From the NCBI GenBank assembly GCA_002396505.1, contig DGYA01000099.1, forward strand, positions 1 to 30,828: a DNA stretch of 30,828 bases, given 5' to 3'. Under the pieces are notes generated by a model. It did not search any database and had not been told where the DNA came from. It was given only the letters and a program-made list of their open reading frames with translations. The translations under genes and the position numbers were made by a program. This DNA comes from Cyanobacteria bacterium UBA5018. Lineage in GTDB: Bacteria; Cyanobacteriota; Cyanobacteriia; PCC-6307; Cyanobiaceae. This document shows positions 7,461-14,365 of the stretch, piece by piece (position 1 is the first letter of the stretch; the number at the start of each line of letters is the position of its first letter).

Positions 7461-8594
7461 TCAGGCCCCTGTGATCTGGCCCGTCTCGATGCGAATCACC
7501 TGGCTGGCCGCCCGCCAGCCGGCGCTGAACAGGTCCACATGGGTGGCGCTCACCAGGCACTGGTGACCCTGGCCCACCGCTTCCAGCAGCCTTTGCTGTC
7601 GCTGCGGATCCAGTTCCGCCAGCACGTCGTCGAGCAGCAGCAGCGGGGGCTCCCCCAGCACCTGCCCCACCAGCTCCAGTTCCGCCAGCTTTAAGGCCAC
7701 CACCAGGGTGCGCTGCTGGCCCGCCGAGGCGTAGCGCCGGGCCAGCTGGCCCGCCAGCATTAGCTGCACGTCGTCGCGGTGGGGTCCCACAGTGCACTGC
7801 CCCAGCCGCATTTCCTGAGCGCGTTGGGCCAACAGCTGGTCGGCCAGGGCCCCCCGCCAGGTGGCCTCATCGGCATCGTCTGCAGCTGTTTCGGCGCTAG
7901 CTGCAGCTGGGGCGCCGCCCAGGGAGGTGCCACTGCGGTAGCGGAGTTCCAGGGCTTCCTGACCGCCCCCCAGTTGCCGCTGCCATTGTTGAGCCAGTGG
8001 TGCAAGTCTGCGCAGCGCCCGGGCCCGCCGCCGGTGTAGTCGGGTGCCAACTACAGCCATTTGTAGATCAAAGGCGTCGAGCAGGCCGGCCAGCGCCGCC
8101 CCATTGAGGTTGCGACCGGGGTCGCGACGCAGCAATTGGCTCCGCTGGCGCAGCAGGCGTCCATAGCGGCTGAGCAGTTCGCCGTAAAGGGGTTCGAGTT
8201 GCAGCACCACCCGATCGAGCCAATGGCGCCGCAGGGCTGGTTCACCCCGCACCAGTTCCAAATCCAGGGCGCTGAAGCCGACGCAGCGCAGCGAAGCCAG
8301 CAGGTCTAGTTGGCGCTCCAGGGGCTTGCCATTGCGTTGGGCGCTGCGGCCACCGCTGCGGCGCAGCTCCAGTTGCAGCAGATCACCCGTCGCGGTGCGG
8401 GCCCGCAGCAGGCTGCTGGGTTGCCCGTGGCGGATCAGGTCGCGATCTGAACTGCAGCGGTGGGAGCGCAGGCTGCCCAACAGTTCCACCGCTTCCAACA
8501 GATTCGACTTGCCCTCGCCATTGCTGCCCACCACCAGCAGCCGGGGCGCCTCCACCAGCAGCTCCAGCCGAGGGATGTTGCGGAATTGCTGCAC
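7461..8594 (-). CDS. recF: DNA replication and repair protein RecF
   Basis: SMC/ABC-like ATPase that binds DNA and helps load RecA at single-strand gaps with RecO and RecR. The Walker A motif is GSNGEGKS at residues 23-30, the signature is SAGQQRT and Walker B is PLLLLDDVLAELD near the C-terminus, all in the usual order. Length from the GTG at 8594 is 377 residues. The start is odd: the frame upstream encodes IRLERLE, which matches the first strand of normal RecF (MRLxRLELxxFRN), yet contains no ATG, GTG or TTG before a TAG about 65 bases upstream. Either the true start is a rare codon (CTG at 8609 or ATC at 8615), or the GTG is used and the first strand is shortened. Function is not in doubt. 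Confidence 0.95.
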   Translation of the reverse strand: MQQFRNIPRLELLVEAPRLLVVGSNGEGKSNLLEAVELLGSLRSHRCSSDRDLIRHGQPSSLLRARTATGDLLQLELRRSGGRSAQRNGKPLERQLDLLASLRCVGFSALDLELVRGEPALRRHWLDRVVLQLEPLYGELLSRYGRLLRQRSQLLRRDPGRNLNGAALAGLLDAFDLQMAVVGTRLHRRRARALRRLAPLAQQWQRQLGGGQEALELRYRSGTSLGGAPAAASAETAADDADEATWRGALADQLLAQRAQEMRLGQCTVGPHRDDVQLMLAGQLARRYASAGQQRTLVVALKLAELELVGQVLGEPPLLLLDDVLAELDPQRQQRLLEAVGQGHQCLVSATHVDLFSAGWRAASQVIRIETGQITGA

Positions 8595-8716
8595 CTCCAG
8601 GCGCTCCAGCCGGATCGGACAGCCGATGGGTTTGCGCGACGGCGAGCGGTTAAGCTAGGAGATGCGTGGCGAAGCCAATTTCGGCAGGGCTGCGCCGACG
8701 GGTATTTCCCGCCGAT

Positions 8717-8790
8717 GGGCATGTAGCTCAGCTGGATAGAGCGTCAGATTCCGGTTCTGAATGTCGGGGGTTCGAATCCCTCCATGCTCG
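8717..8790 (+). tRNA. tRNA-Arg (anticodon CCG)
   Basis: A complete cloverleaf of 74 bases. The acceptor stem GGGCATG pairs with CATGCTC with one G-U. The D arm is AGCTCAGCTGGATAGAGC. The anticodon stem CAGA/TCTG encloses TTCCGGT, giving anticodon CCG for Arg codon CGG. The T arm GGGGG-TTCGAAT-CCCTC is canonical, and the discriminator base is G. CCA is not encoded and must be added after transcription. It is divergent from recF. Confidence 0.97.
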
Positions 8791-9120
8791 TATCATCTCC
8801 AATGTCAGGAAAACTATCATCTTGGGAGTTAACCCTGGGCGACAATTACCTGGTTGGATAATCCTCTGGTTTTGTGCCAGGGGTTTCAAAGAGCACCCTA
8901 AATCCTTTGCCGGTTTTGCTAACCGGCTTTTTTATGGTCAATCCAGTATGGGAAGTTTCTTGTGGACAGCCCCTGGTTTTGAACCTGATGCGAACCAAGG
9001 GCATCGGCATCGCTCCAGCCGGATGGTCAATTTTCAGGGCTTCCCTAAAGCCAAAACCGAAGTTATAGCTGGGAATAAATCCAAGGCTAGAGTTGGGTTG
9101 AACTAAGTGAAAAAATAAAG
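8791..9120. other. Non-coding stretch after the tRNA
   Basis: About 330 bases. The first 120 lead to the terminator at 8909-8933 and may be the tRNA trailer or a separate small RNA. They include a 19-codon frame at 8802 that I cannot support as a gene. The remaining 185 bases, up to the stop of the 84-residue minus-strand gene, show no recognisable gene. Confidence 0.5.
8909..8933 (+). terminator. Rho-independent terminator downstream of tRNA-Arg
   Basis: A perfect 7-bp stem GCCGGTT/AACCGGC with a 5-base loop is followed by six T residues at 8928-8933. It ends whatever transcript reads rightward from the tRNA. Confidence 0.85.
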
Positions 9121-9375
9121 TTAAATATTTAGGGCGGTCATGGCTGTTTCCAGGTCTTCCTGTAGCCAGCCCTCAAGTTGAGACTGGAGTTGCTCTCTGT
9201 CCGCGCCAAGACTTTGGGCCTGCAGCAGCGCCATCGCAGCCTGCTGCTGGCGATCGCTCTCAGAAGCGGAATCGCCAGCGCCAGTCAGCAAAGCCCGGGC
9301 ATAGCGCATCCAGTCCTCGGCCTTTTCGCTGGCTGGATCGTGCAGTTGCCATACCTGCTGCCAGTTTTCGCTCAT
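9121..9375 (-). CDS. Small hypothetical protein, 84 residues, Gln/Ala-rich helical
   Basis: Starts at the ATG at 9375, which overlaps the TGA of the upstream small membrane protein as ATGA, so translation is probably coupled. The sequence reads as soluble and mostly alpha-helical: WQQVWQLHDPASEKAEDWMRY near the start, then an Ala/Gln/Leu-rich stretch and an amphipathic C-terminal helix (WLQEDLETAMTAL). No known domain is recognised. It is the last gene of a minus-strand run that begins with a glycosyltransferase. Confidence 0.7.
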   Translation of the reverse strand: MSENWQQVWQLHDPASEKAEDWMRYARALLTGAGDSASESDRQQQAAMALLQAQSLGADREQLQSQLEGWLQEDLETAMTALNI

Positions 9376-9617
9376 GGCTCCCTGCCGCTTGACTTTTTCA
9401 TCAAGCGTCCCATGCCATAGCCCACCAGCGCACCCACCACGCCACCTTGGAGCTGCCAAAGTTGTTTGCGATACCGCCAGGGCGTCCCACCCAGCTGCAA
9501 ACCGATCAGCAGGGCCACCACCAGCAGCACTGTCAGCCCACCCCCTCCAATCCAGCCGAGGGGCCCCCCAGGGCTGTCGCCCTTGGCCGGTATGGGGGTT
9601 GACGACTGACGACTCAT
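9372..9617 (-). CDS. Small hypothetical membrane protein, 81 residues
   Basis: From the ATG at 9617 it encodes a polar N-terminus, one strong hydrophobic helix (GLTVLLVVALLIGLQLGG, about residues 27-44), a short basic loop (WRYRKQLWQL) and a glycine-zipper-like GGVVGALVGYGMGRLMKK that may be a second membrane helix. A longer frame to a TTG at 9671 would overlap the glycosyltransferase end, so I prefer the ATG. Its TGA overlaps the next ATG. The Gly-rich second helix recalls glycine-zipper proteins, but I recognise no family. Confidence 0.65.
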   Translation of the reverse strand: MSRQSSTPIPAKGDSPGGPLGWIGGGGLTVLLVVALLIGLQLGGTPWRYRKQLWQLQGGVVGALVGYGMGRLMKKSSGREP

Positions 9618-9661
9618 CGGCTGTGGTAGATAGATGATTATATCTTGAGCCCTGGAGAAGA

Positions 9662-10744
9662 TCAAGGCCAACCGGCCAGTCGCCGCAACATCCAGGCGCC
9701 GCTGGGATCGGAGCGCAGACGGCGATGACTGAGAAACCAGAGGCGATTGAGGGAGAAGCTGCGGCGGTTGCAGGCCGCCAGCTTGGGGTCGCTGGAGATG
9801 GTGGCACTGCTCTCGGGATTACTGGCCGCCATGGCGGCGGCCAGGTCGTCATGGGCGGGGGTTTCCAGTTGGGGATAGCGGCGCATGCGCTCCCGGTAGT
9901 CGTTATCCTCCAGATAAGCGGGATAGAAGGTCTCATCAAATAGACCCACCAGATTCCAGGCGAGGCTAGTAATAAAAAATGCGGAGAAGGCAGAGTCATA
10001 AGGCAGTAGCGGCAACCACTGGGGCCGCTGACTATCAAGCCGAGCCAATGCCGCTGCCAAAACCCCTGGAGCAAAGCGGATGTCGTTGTTCACCACCAGG
10101 GCATAGGGCACCTCTGGAAAGGCCCGCAAGATGGCATTCCAACTGGCCGCCACGCCGAGATTGCGAAACGGTCGGCACACCCGCACCCGGGCGATCTTTG
10201 GGTGACCCGTGGTTTCCAGGTGCTTCAACAGCGCCTCCACCGGCTGGGCACCGCCACTGTTGTCCACCACCGCCAAGGTATCCACCTCACAATCCAGGCT
10301 TTCCAGTAGTTGCTCCAGCAGGTCTGGTCGGTTGAGGATCGGCACCCCGAGCAGGGGCAGACGCTGGGCGGGCCAGGGGTCGGGCCGCAGCCGCTCCAAG
10401 CCGCACCAGAGCAACTCCAGCAGCCACTGATCGCCAGTGCGCTCCACCACATCGGCAACGATCTTCCACAGGGCTGGGTCGTCCCATACCCCTCCGATTT
10501 CTGCCTGCTGCTGCGCCGGCAAGCTGGTCAGTTGCTGTAACCAGTCATGCAGCAGTTTACGGGCGGCTCGCAGCTCGCCTAGGGCAAGCAGCGAGCCGAT
10601 CTCAGCATGCCGCCGATCAGGCTGGGGCGGGGCCGTTTCCAGCACGATCCGCCCCAGCTCACCGCCTTGCTCGCTCCAGCGCTGGATGGCCGTGACCAGG
10701 GGACTGGTGGCTTGGGGAGTGGGGCTAGGGGTGGGGCCGGTCAT
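9662..10744 (-). CDS. Family 2 (GT-A) glycosyltransferase with helical N-terminal extension
   Basis: 360 residues from the ATG at 10744; a TTG six codons upstream is possible. The first 120 residues look helical and may be a repeat-like scaffold (LLALGELRAARKLLHDWLQQL). A GT-A fold follows: VPILNRPDLLEQLLESL, then VDTLAVVDNSGG, then FRNLGVAASWNAILRAF and the metal-binding NND in ALVVNNDIRF. A family motif with an acidic cluster follows (YPAYLEDNDYRERM). Such enzymes transfer a nucleotide-activated sugar to lipid, protein or glycan acceptors at the cytoplasmic face; donor and acceptor cannot be read from sequence. Two small genes follow on the same strand, and a DUF6165 gene, a family I recall near glycan loci, is divergent from it. 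Confidence 0.82.
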   Translation of the reverse strand: MTGPTPSPTPQATSPLVTAIQRWSEQGGELGRIVLETAPPQPDRRHAEIGSLLALGELRAARKLLHDWLQQLTSLPAQQQAEIGGVWDDPALWKIVADVVERTGDQWLLELLWCGLERLRPDPWPAQRLPLLGVPILNRPDLLEQLLESLDCEVDTLAVVDNSGGAQPVEALLKHLETTGHPKIARVRVCRPFRNLGVAASWNAILRAFPEVPYALVVNNDIRFAPGVLAAALARLDSQRPQWLPLLPYDSAFSAFFITSLAWNLVGLFDETFYPAYLEDNDYRERMRRYPQLETPAHDDLAAAMAASNPESSATISSDPKLAACNRRSFSLNRLWFLSHRRLRSDPSGAWMLRRLAGWP

Positions 10745-10797
10745 GGCCCCATTCTGCGCCAAACTTCACAGGCGCTGATCAGCTTGATGATCCTGGC

Positions 10798-10840
10798 GCC
10801 TTAGGCAGTCTTGCTGGTGCCTTAGGCAGTCTTGGCGGCC
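10798..10840. repeat. Two-copy tandem repeat, 21-base period
   Basis: GCCTTAGGCAGTCTTG occurs at 10798 and again at 10819, followed by a degenerate third GGCCTTAGC at 10837. It lies in the divergent region between the glycosyltransferase and the DUF6165 gene. It could be a pair of operator-like sites or a simple slippage duplication. Confidence 0.6.
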
Positions 10841-10966
10841 TTAGCTGATGGGGTGACCCAGGCGAGCAAGAGCGATCCGTCGTCAGCCCTGTGCGAGCAA
10901 ACACGAGCAGCAAATAAAAATCACGCCTGCGGTTAGGATTATGAAATTGATGCAGAGAGCTTAGCC

Positions 10967-11380
10967 ATGCGAATCATGGCCCCTATTTCGGCTGGGGAAT
11001 TGGTGGATAAAATTACAATTTTAACCATTAAATCCCGGCGGCTGGTCGGCCAGGCCCAGGACAACGCCTGGCACGAGCTTGGCGAGCTGAAGGCCTTGGC
11101 GGCATCTCTCCATATCTCCCTGTCAGACAGTAGCTATCAACAGCTTCTGTCCGTAAATTCTATGCTATGGGAGATAGAAGACGAGATTAGAAGCCATGAG
11201 AGCCAGGGTATTTTTGGCGAAAGTTTTATTCAGCTTGCCCGATCTGTCTACACAAATAACGACAGAAGAGCCGCCATAAAACGAGCCATAAATCTTTCCT
11301 GTGGCTCGGAAATTATCGAAGAAAAGCTTTATACGCCTTACGGCCTTGATGCTGCTGGCCTTGATCTTAGACAGGCGTAG
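10967..11380 (+). CDS. DUF6165 family protein
   Basis: 137 residues from the ATG at 10967. The N-terminus APISAGELVDKITILTIKSRRL matches the conserved start of DUF6165 proteins, and the C-terminal half holds the family's helical segment ending in LSCGSEIIEEKLYTPYG. No catalytic motif is apparent and function is unknown. Members often sit beside glycosyltransferase or surface polysaccharide genes, which fits the divergent glycosyltransferase here, but that link is inference. GC content is lower than in neighbouring housekeeping genes, suggesting an accessory gene. The IS200/IS605 remnant begins within a few bases of its stop codon, but the gene itself seems intact. Confidence 0.8.
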   Translation: MRIMAPISAGELVDKITILTIKSRRLVGQAQDNAWHELGELKALAASLHISLSDSSYQQLLSVNSMLWEIEDEIRSHESQGIFGESFIQLARSVYTNNDRRAAIKRAINLSCGSEIIEEKLYTPYGLDAAGLDLRQA

Positions 11381-11427
11381 CTTTGATGGCTTGACCAGTG
11401 GCTGTTCTGGGATACAAACCCCTTCCT

Positions 11428-11826
11428 TTAGGACGGCTTTTCCTGAGCCTCCACATACTCCCTGGGCCGTTCAATCGGCGCACCGCCAGCGGAAGCGGCG
11501 AAGTAGTTGGGCGTCCAGAGGTGTGCGCCACGGGCCGTTAGCTCAGGGAACTCCTTGCGCAGCATCCGAGTGCTGACGCCTTTGAGGTGGTTTACCAGCG
11601 TCGAGATTGAGAGCGGCGGCACGTACTCGACCAGCAGCTGCCCGTCCCCCACCACCAGCAAAGTTGTTCGCCTCGCCGTTCAGCTCCAACAGCTAGACAC
11701 CCATTTTCTCTGCGACGCCCAGAAAGACTCCGTGCATCGGCTCCAGTGCAGCGCCGCTTAAGCTTTTTGCGGCATTTAGAAACAAGAACCCAGGTAATAA
11801 TCAGCCTCGAAATGCTGTGCCTACCT
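11428..11826 (-). pseudogene. tnpA: tnpA remnant, IS200/IS605 Y1 (HUH) transposase
   Basis: The pieces of TnpA lie in different frames. An N-terminal fragment (HSISRLIITWVLVSKCRKKL) starts near 11818. A middle segment (LEPMHGVFLGVAEKMGV, stop, LLELNGEANN) follows in another frame with a stop codon inside. A C-terminal segment from about 11640 down reads LSISTLVNHLKGVSTRMLRKEFPEL and HLWTPNYFAASAGG, ending with REYVEAQEK, where the Tyr is the likely nucleophile. The HUH histidines expected after NGEA are lost (NN instead of H-x-H). At least two frameshifts and one stop mean it cannot make active enzyme. Confidence 0.82.
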
Positions 11827-11866
11827 CGTTTAAGTGGTAGTTGCGCCATTGCACCGCAACGTTGGC

Positions 11867-12365
11867 ATGATGGTTGGTGTGAAGCAACGCTACCGCTACC
11901 GCCTCTACCCGCACCCCCATCAACAGGTGGCGCTGGCAAAGGCGTTCGGCTGTGCGCGGGTGGTTTGGAACGACGCCCTGGCCAAGAGCCGTGAGCTGTA
12001 CGCCGCAGACGAGAAGACCAGCTACCCCCTTCTGGCGAAACTCTGCATCACCCAAGCCAAGCAAACCCCTGAAAGGTCCTGGCTGTCAGGCCCCAGCAAT
12101 GTGGTATTCCAGCAGTCCGTGCGCGATCTGGATCAGGCGTTCCGCAACTGGTGGGCCAGCCTGAGTGGCAAGCGCAAAGGGCAGGAGCACCAGTTGCGGA
12201 GCGGTTCACGACCGCGACATCAACGCTGCTTTGAACATCCTCGCCGCCGGACTGGCGGAGAGTCAAAACGGGCGTGGAGCCGCGCATAAGTCCTCTCTTG
12301 CGGTGGCGGCAGGCTATGAAGCGCTAACCCACCCGATTGCTGAGGCATCCCCATGCCCAGCGTAG
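11867..12365 (+). pseudogene. tnpB: tnpB remnant with central deletion (RuvC nuclease core lost)
   Basis: The first part (from ATG 11867) is a normal TnpB N-terminus: KQRYRYRLYPHPHQQ, CARVVWNDALA and FQQSVRDLDQAFRNWW. After SGKRKGQ, near 12180, about 250 residues are missing. The sequence resumes in another frame at 12197 with CGAVHDRDINAALNILAAG, the C-terminal RuvC-III motif with half of the zinc knuckle, and ends at a TAG at 12363-12365. The first RuvC Asp and the Glu motif are gone, so no RNA-guided nuclease is possible. The 3' end that overlaps the omega RNA region in this family is retained. Confidence 0.85.
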
Positions 12366-12402
12366 AAGGAATCTCCGCTGTTCACGGCGGGGAGGGAGTC
12401 AA
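12366..12402 (+). ncRNA. Right-end hairpin and candidate omega RNA scaffold end of the IS605 remnant
   Basis: In IS605 elements the omega RNA (guide RNA of TnpB) ends at the element's right end and its guide is the flanking DNA. Here the right-end hairpin CCGCTG-TTCA-CGGCGG and the terminal GGGAGGGAGTCAA are preserved, so a guide would start at about 12403. Expression is not shown. The call rests on position and the form of this right end. Confidence 0.4.
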
Positions 12403-12460
12403 TGGCGGAGCGCTCCCGGGGTTCAAGGGGGGGCTGGCTGGAGCCGATGAGCCTTGAGCC

Positions 12461-13600
12461 CTAGGAGTTAGCCGCCCCCTTGGCCGCTGCCGGCCGCTCC
12501 AAGCGCTGCAGCAACTGACCGATAAGCAGGGCGACGGCATCGCTGCCAATCGCGCCCTTGCCCGGATCGAGATCGCCCGGATCCACCGCCACCCAGCCAG
12601 CCGCCTCCGGCAGGCGCAGTTCAAAGTGCAGATGGGGGCCACTGCTCAGGCCCGTGCTGCCCACCCGACCAATCACCTCCCCTTGGCGCACCTTTTGGCC
12701 GGCTGTCACATACAACTCGCTGAGGTGGCCGTAGAGGCTGCGGCGCCGGGGTCGCTCGTGTTCAATCTCGATGGCCAGGCCATAGCCACCGGCCAGGCCG
12801 CTGCTCAACACCTGTCCCGCCAGGGCCGCCACCACTGGCGTGCCTTCTGGCGCGGCCAAGTCGCGACCGCTGTGCATCAACCAGTCGCCCAATAGGGGAT
12901 GTAGCCGATAGCCAAAGCCACTGCTAACTACGGCCCCGCCAATTAGAGGAAATAGCAGGCTGCGGTTGCCATTGCCAACAATCGGGGCCGGCCGCGGCGT
13001 CACCGAGAAGACATCGGCGAGGCGAAAGCTGCCGCCAGCTCCGGCCAACAGGGCACTCACCGGCACCGTCAGCGGCGGCAGGGGGCGGCCGTCTGCGCCG
13101 AGGCGCTCAGCGCCGGCGATGTCGCCGTCAGCGGTGCCGTTGGCATTGGTGTCGCTGGCTCCCTTCCTGCCGTGCCAGCGCAGGATCAGGCCGGTGCGGC
13201 ACTCCTGAGCCGATAGGGCCCCGCTCCGACAGGCCTGCTGTTGCTGCGAGAGGTCGAGGGGCATCGGCGCTGAGCCGTTGCGTAGTTGCGCCCGCTCCGC
13301 CGAACTGACGATGCCATCGCGCACCAGAGCATCGAGGGAAGCCTCAAAGCGCGCCGGTGGCTGGGGTCTTAGCCCCGCCGCATCTGGCCGTTGGGGCTGG
13401 GGCGTCGCCCCACCCGCCTCCAGCTCGACTGGCGGCAGCAGCGGAGCCCGGGCAGGGGGCAATTCTGCGGGAGTGGTTTGCGCGGCGGCAAGCCCCCAGG
13501 CCAAGGGGGGGGCCAGGGCCAGCAACGCCCCGATCAGGGCTCGAAACCGGCCCAATGGCGGCTTGCGGTGCCTAGCCGGGGAGACGGGGGGGGAAGCCAT
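12461..13600 (-). CDS. M23 (LytM) family peptidoglycan metallopeptidase, secreted
   Basis: 379 residues with a signal peptide or anchor at about 18-41 (basic RHRKPPLGRFR, then a hydrophobic stretch ending AAAQ), so it acts in the periplasm. A Pro/Ala-rich linker runs to about residue 85. A middle region (90-195) carries a Cys pair at 124 and 134 and an Asp/Asn-rich loop (DTNANGTADGD, 150-160) that looks like a calcium site. The LytM domain spans about 215-350. Zinc ligands are His243 and Asp247 in HSGRD and His325 in HLHFEL, with His292 and His323 as further catalytic residues. It cleaves peptide cross-links or activates amidases. It is the last of five tightly spaced minus-strand genes, 9 bases after birA. 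Confidence 0.92.
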   Translation of the reverse strand: MASPPVSPARHRKPPLGRFRALIGALLALAPPLAWGLAAAQTTPAELPPARAPLLPPVELEAGGATPQPQRPDAAGLRPQPPARFEASLDALVRDGIVSSAERAQLRNGSAPMPLDLSQQQQACRSGALSAQECRTGLILRWHGRKGASDTNANGTADGDIAGAERLGADGRPLPPLTVPVSALLAGAGGSFRLADVFSVTPRPAPIVGNGNRSLLFPLIGGAVVSSGFGYRLHPLLGDWLMHSGRDLAAPEGTPVVAALAGQVLSSGLAGGYGLAIEIEHERPRRRSLYGHLSELYVTAGQKVRQGEVIGRVGSTGLSSGPHLHFELRLPEAAGWVAVDPGDLDPGKGAIGSDAVALLIGQLLQRLERPAAAKGAANS

Positions 13601-13609
13601 GGCTGGATC

Positions 13610-14365
13610 CTAGAAACCCCGTCGCAGCAGCAACTGCTCCCCCTGGCAGCGCAAGCGCAGGGCCCCATCGCCCTCCAAACCCAGTACTTGCCACTGGCGG
13701 CCGGCATGGAATATGCCTGATAGGGGGCGCCACAGCCGCTGCTCGGCCCTAGCGCGCACCAGCTCTGCATCGCCGGCCATGCGGATCGCCCGCTCCAGGG
13801 CCCGCAAGGCGAGTTTCTCCAACCGCGCCGGGGTGGCCTGGGGATGGAAGCTGCGGCCGGCCAGGGCTTCCGCCAGGGAAATCGCCCCCGCAGGCACCCG
13901 GTTGATGCCATTGATCCCCAGACCCAAACGGGCCCAGAGCAGCCGTGTGCCCCGCCAGCGCAGGCGAGGCAGCAGGCCGGCCAACTTGCGCTCCCGCACC
14001 AGCAGGTCGTTGGGCCATTTAATCGCCACCGGTACCCCCAGCTCGCCAATCTCCTCCGCCAGGGCAAGGGCCAGGGCCAGCGGCAGGGCTGCGCCCTGCT
14101 CCAACCGCTGGGGCCAGGGAAACAGCGCACTCAGCCACAGGCCGCCTGGCGGGGAGATCCACTGCCTTCCCTGCTGGCCCTGGCCGTAGCGCTGGCGCCG
14201 GGCAATCACCAGCCGCCGCTGGTCGCTCGGCTGGGGAGGCGCCAGCGCTAACCAGCGGTCTAGCTCCCGCTCGGTGCTGGCACAGACCGGTAGCCGCCGT
14301 ATCCGCCAACCACTGGGCCGCTCCGCCTTGGCTGGGGGCCGCTCCGCCCTGGCTGGGGCCGGCAT
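13610..14365 (-). CDS. birA: Biotin--[acetyl-CoA-carboxylase] ligase
   Basis: Attaches biotin to the carrier protein of acetyl-CoA carboxylase via biotinyl-AMP. 251 residues from the ATG at 14365, whose A is also the last base of the aminotransferase TGA (TGATG overlap); a TTG one codon upstream is less likely. The biotin/ATP loop is YGQGQQGRQW at 60-69 (a variant of GRGRxGRxW with Gln for Arg), followed by KWPNDL at 116-121 and KLAGLL at 127-132. There is no N-terminal helix-turn-helix, so it is a ligase without the repressor function of E. coli BirA. The C-terminal SH3-like domain is present (LSGIFHAGRQWQVLGLEGDGALRL). Confidence 0.92.
   Translation of the reverse strand: MPAPARAERPPAKAERPSGWRIRRLPVCASTERELDRWLALAPPQPSDQRRLVIARRQRYGQGQQGRQWISPPGGLWLSALFPWPQRLEQGAALPLALALALAEEIGELGVPVAIKWPNDLLVRERKLAGLLPRLRWRGTRLLWARLGLGINGINRVPAGAISLAEALAGRSFHPQATPARLEKLALRALERAIRMAGDAELVRARAEQRLWRPLSGIFHAGRQWQVLGLEGDGALRLRCQGEQLLLRRGF

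Larger units (their letters stand above)
11385..12402. mobile_element. Decayed IS200/IS605 family insertion sequence (divergent tnpA and tnpB)
   Basis: A broken tnpA on the minus strand and a deleted tnpB on the plus strand are arranged back to back as in IS605-type elements. An imperfect hairpin (CCTTCC-TTTA-GGACGG, 11421-11436) lies at the tnpA end and a GC hairpin (CCGCTG-TTCA-CGGCGG, near 12375-12390) followed by GGGAGGGAGTCAA at the tnpB end, as expected for left and right ends of this family. The right boundary at about 12402 (after GTCAA) is a good guess. The left one is less certain; TTGAT at 11383-11387 is a possible target motif. IS605 elements make no target duplication, so none is expected. 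Confidence 0.75.

Noticed and set aside
8802..8861. 19-codon frame after tRNA-Arg
   Set aside because: Too short to support, with no ribosome-binding site visible.
8666..9106. 146-codon plus-strand frame
   Set aside because: Runs straight through the tRNA and its terminator.
9121..10074. 317-codon minus-strand frame that includes the 84-residue gene
   Set aside because: Its upper two thirds are out of frame with the glycosyltransferase and the small membrane protein, both of which look real. Only the part from 9375 down is credible.
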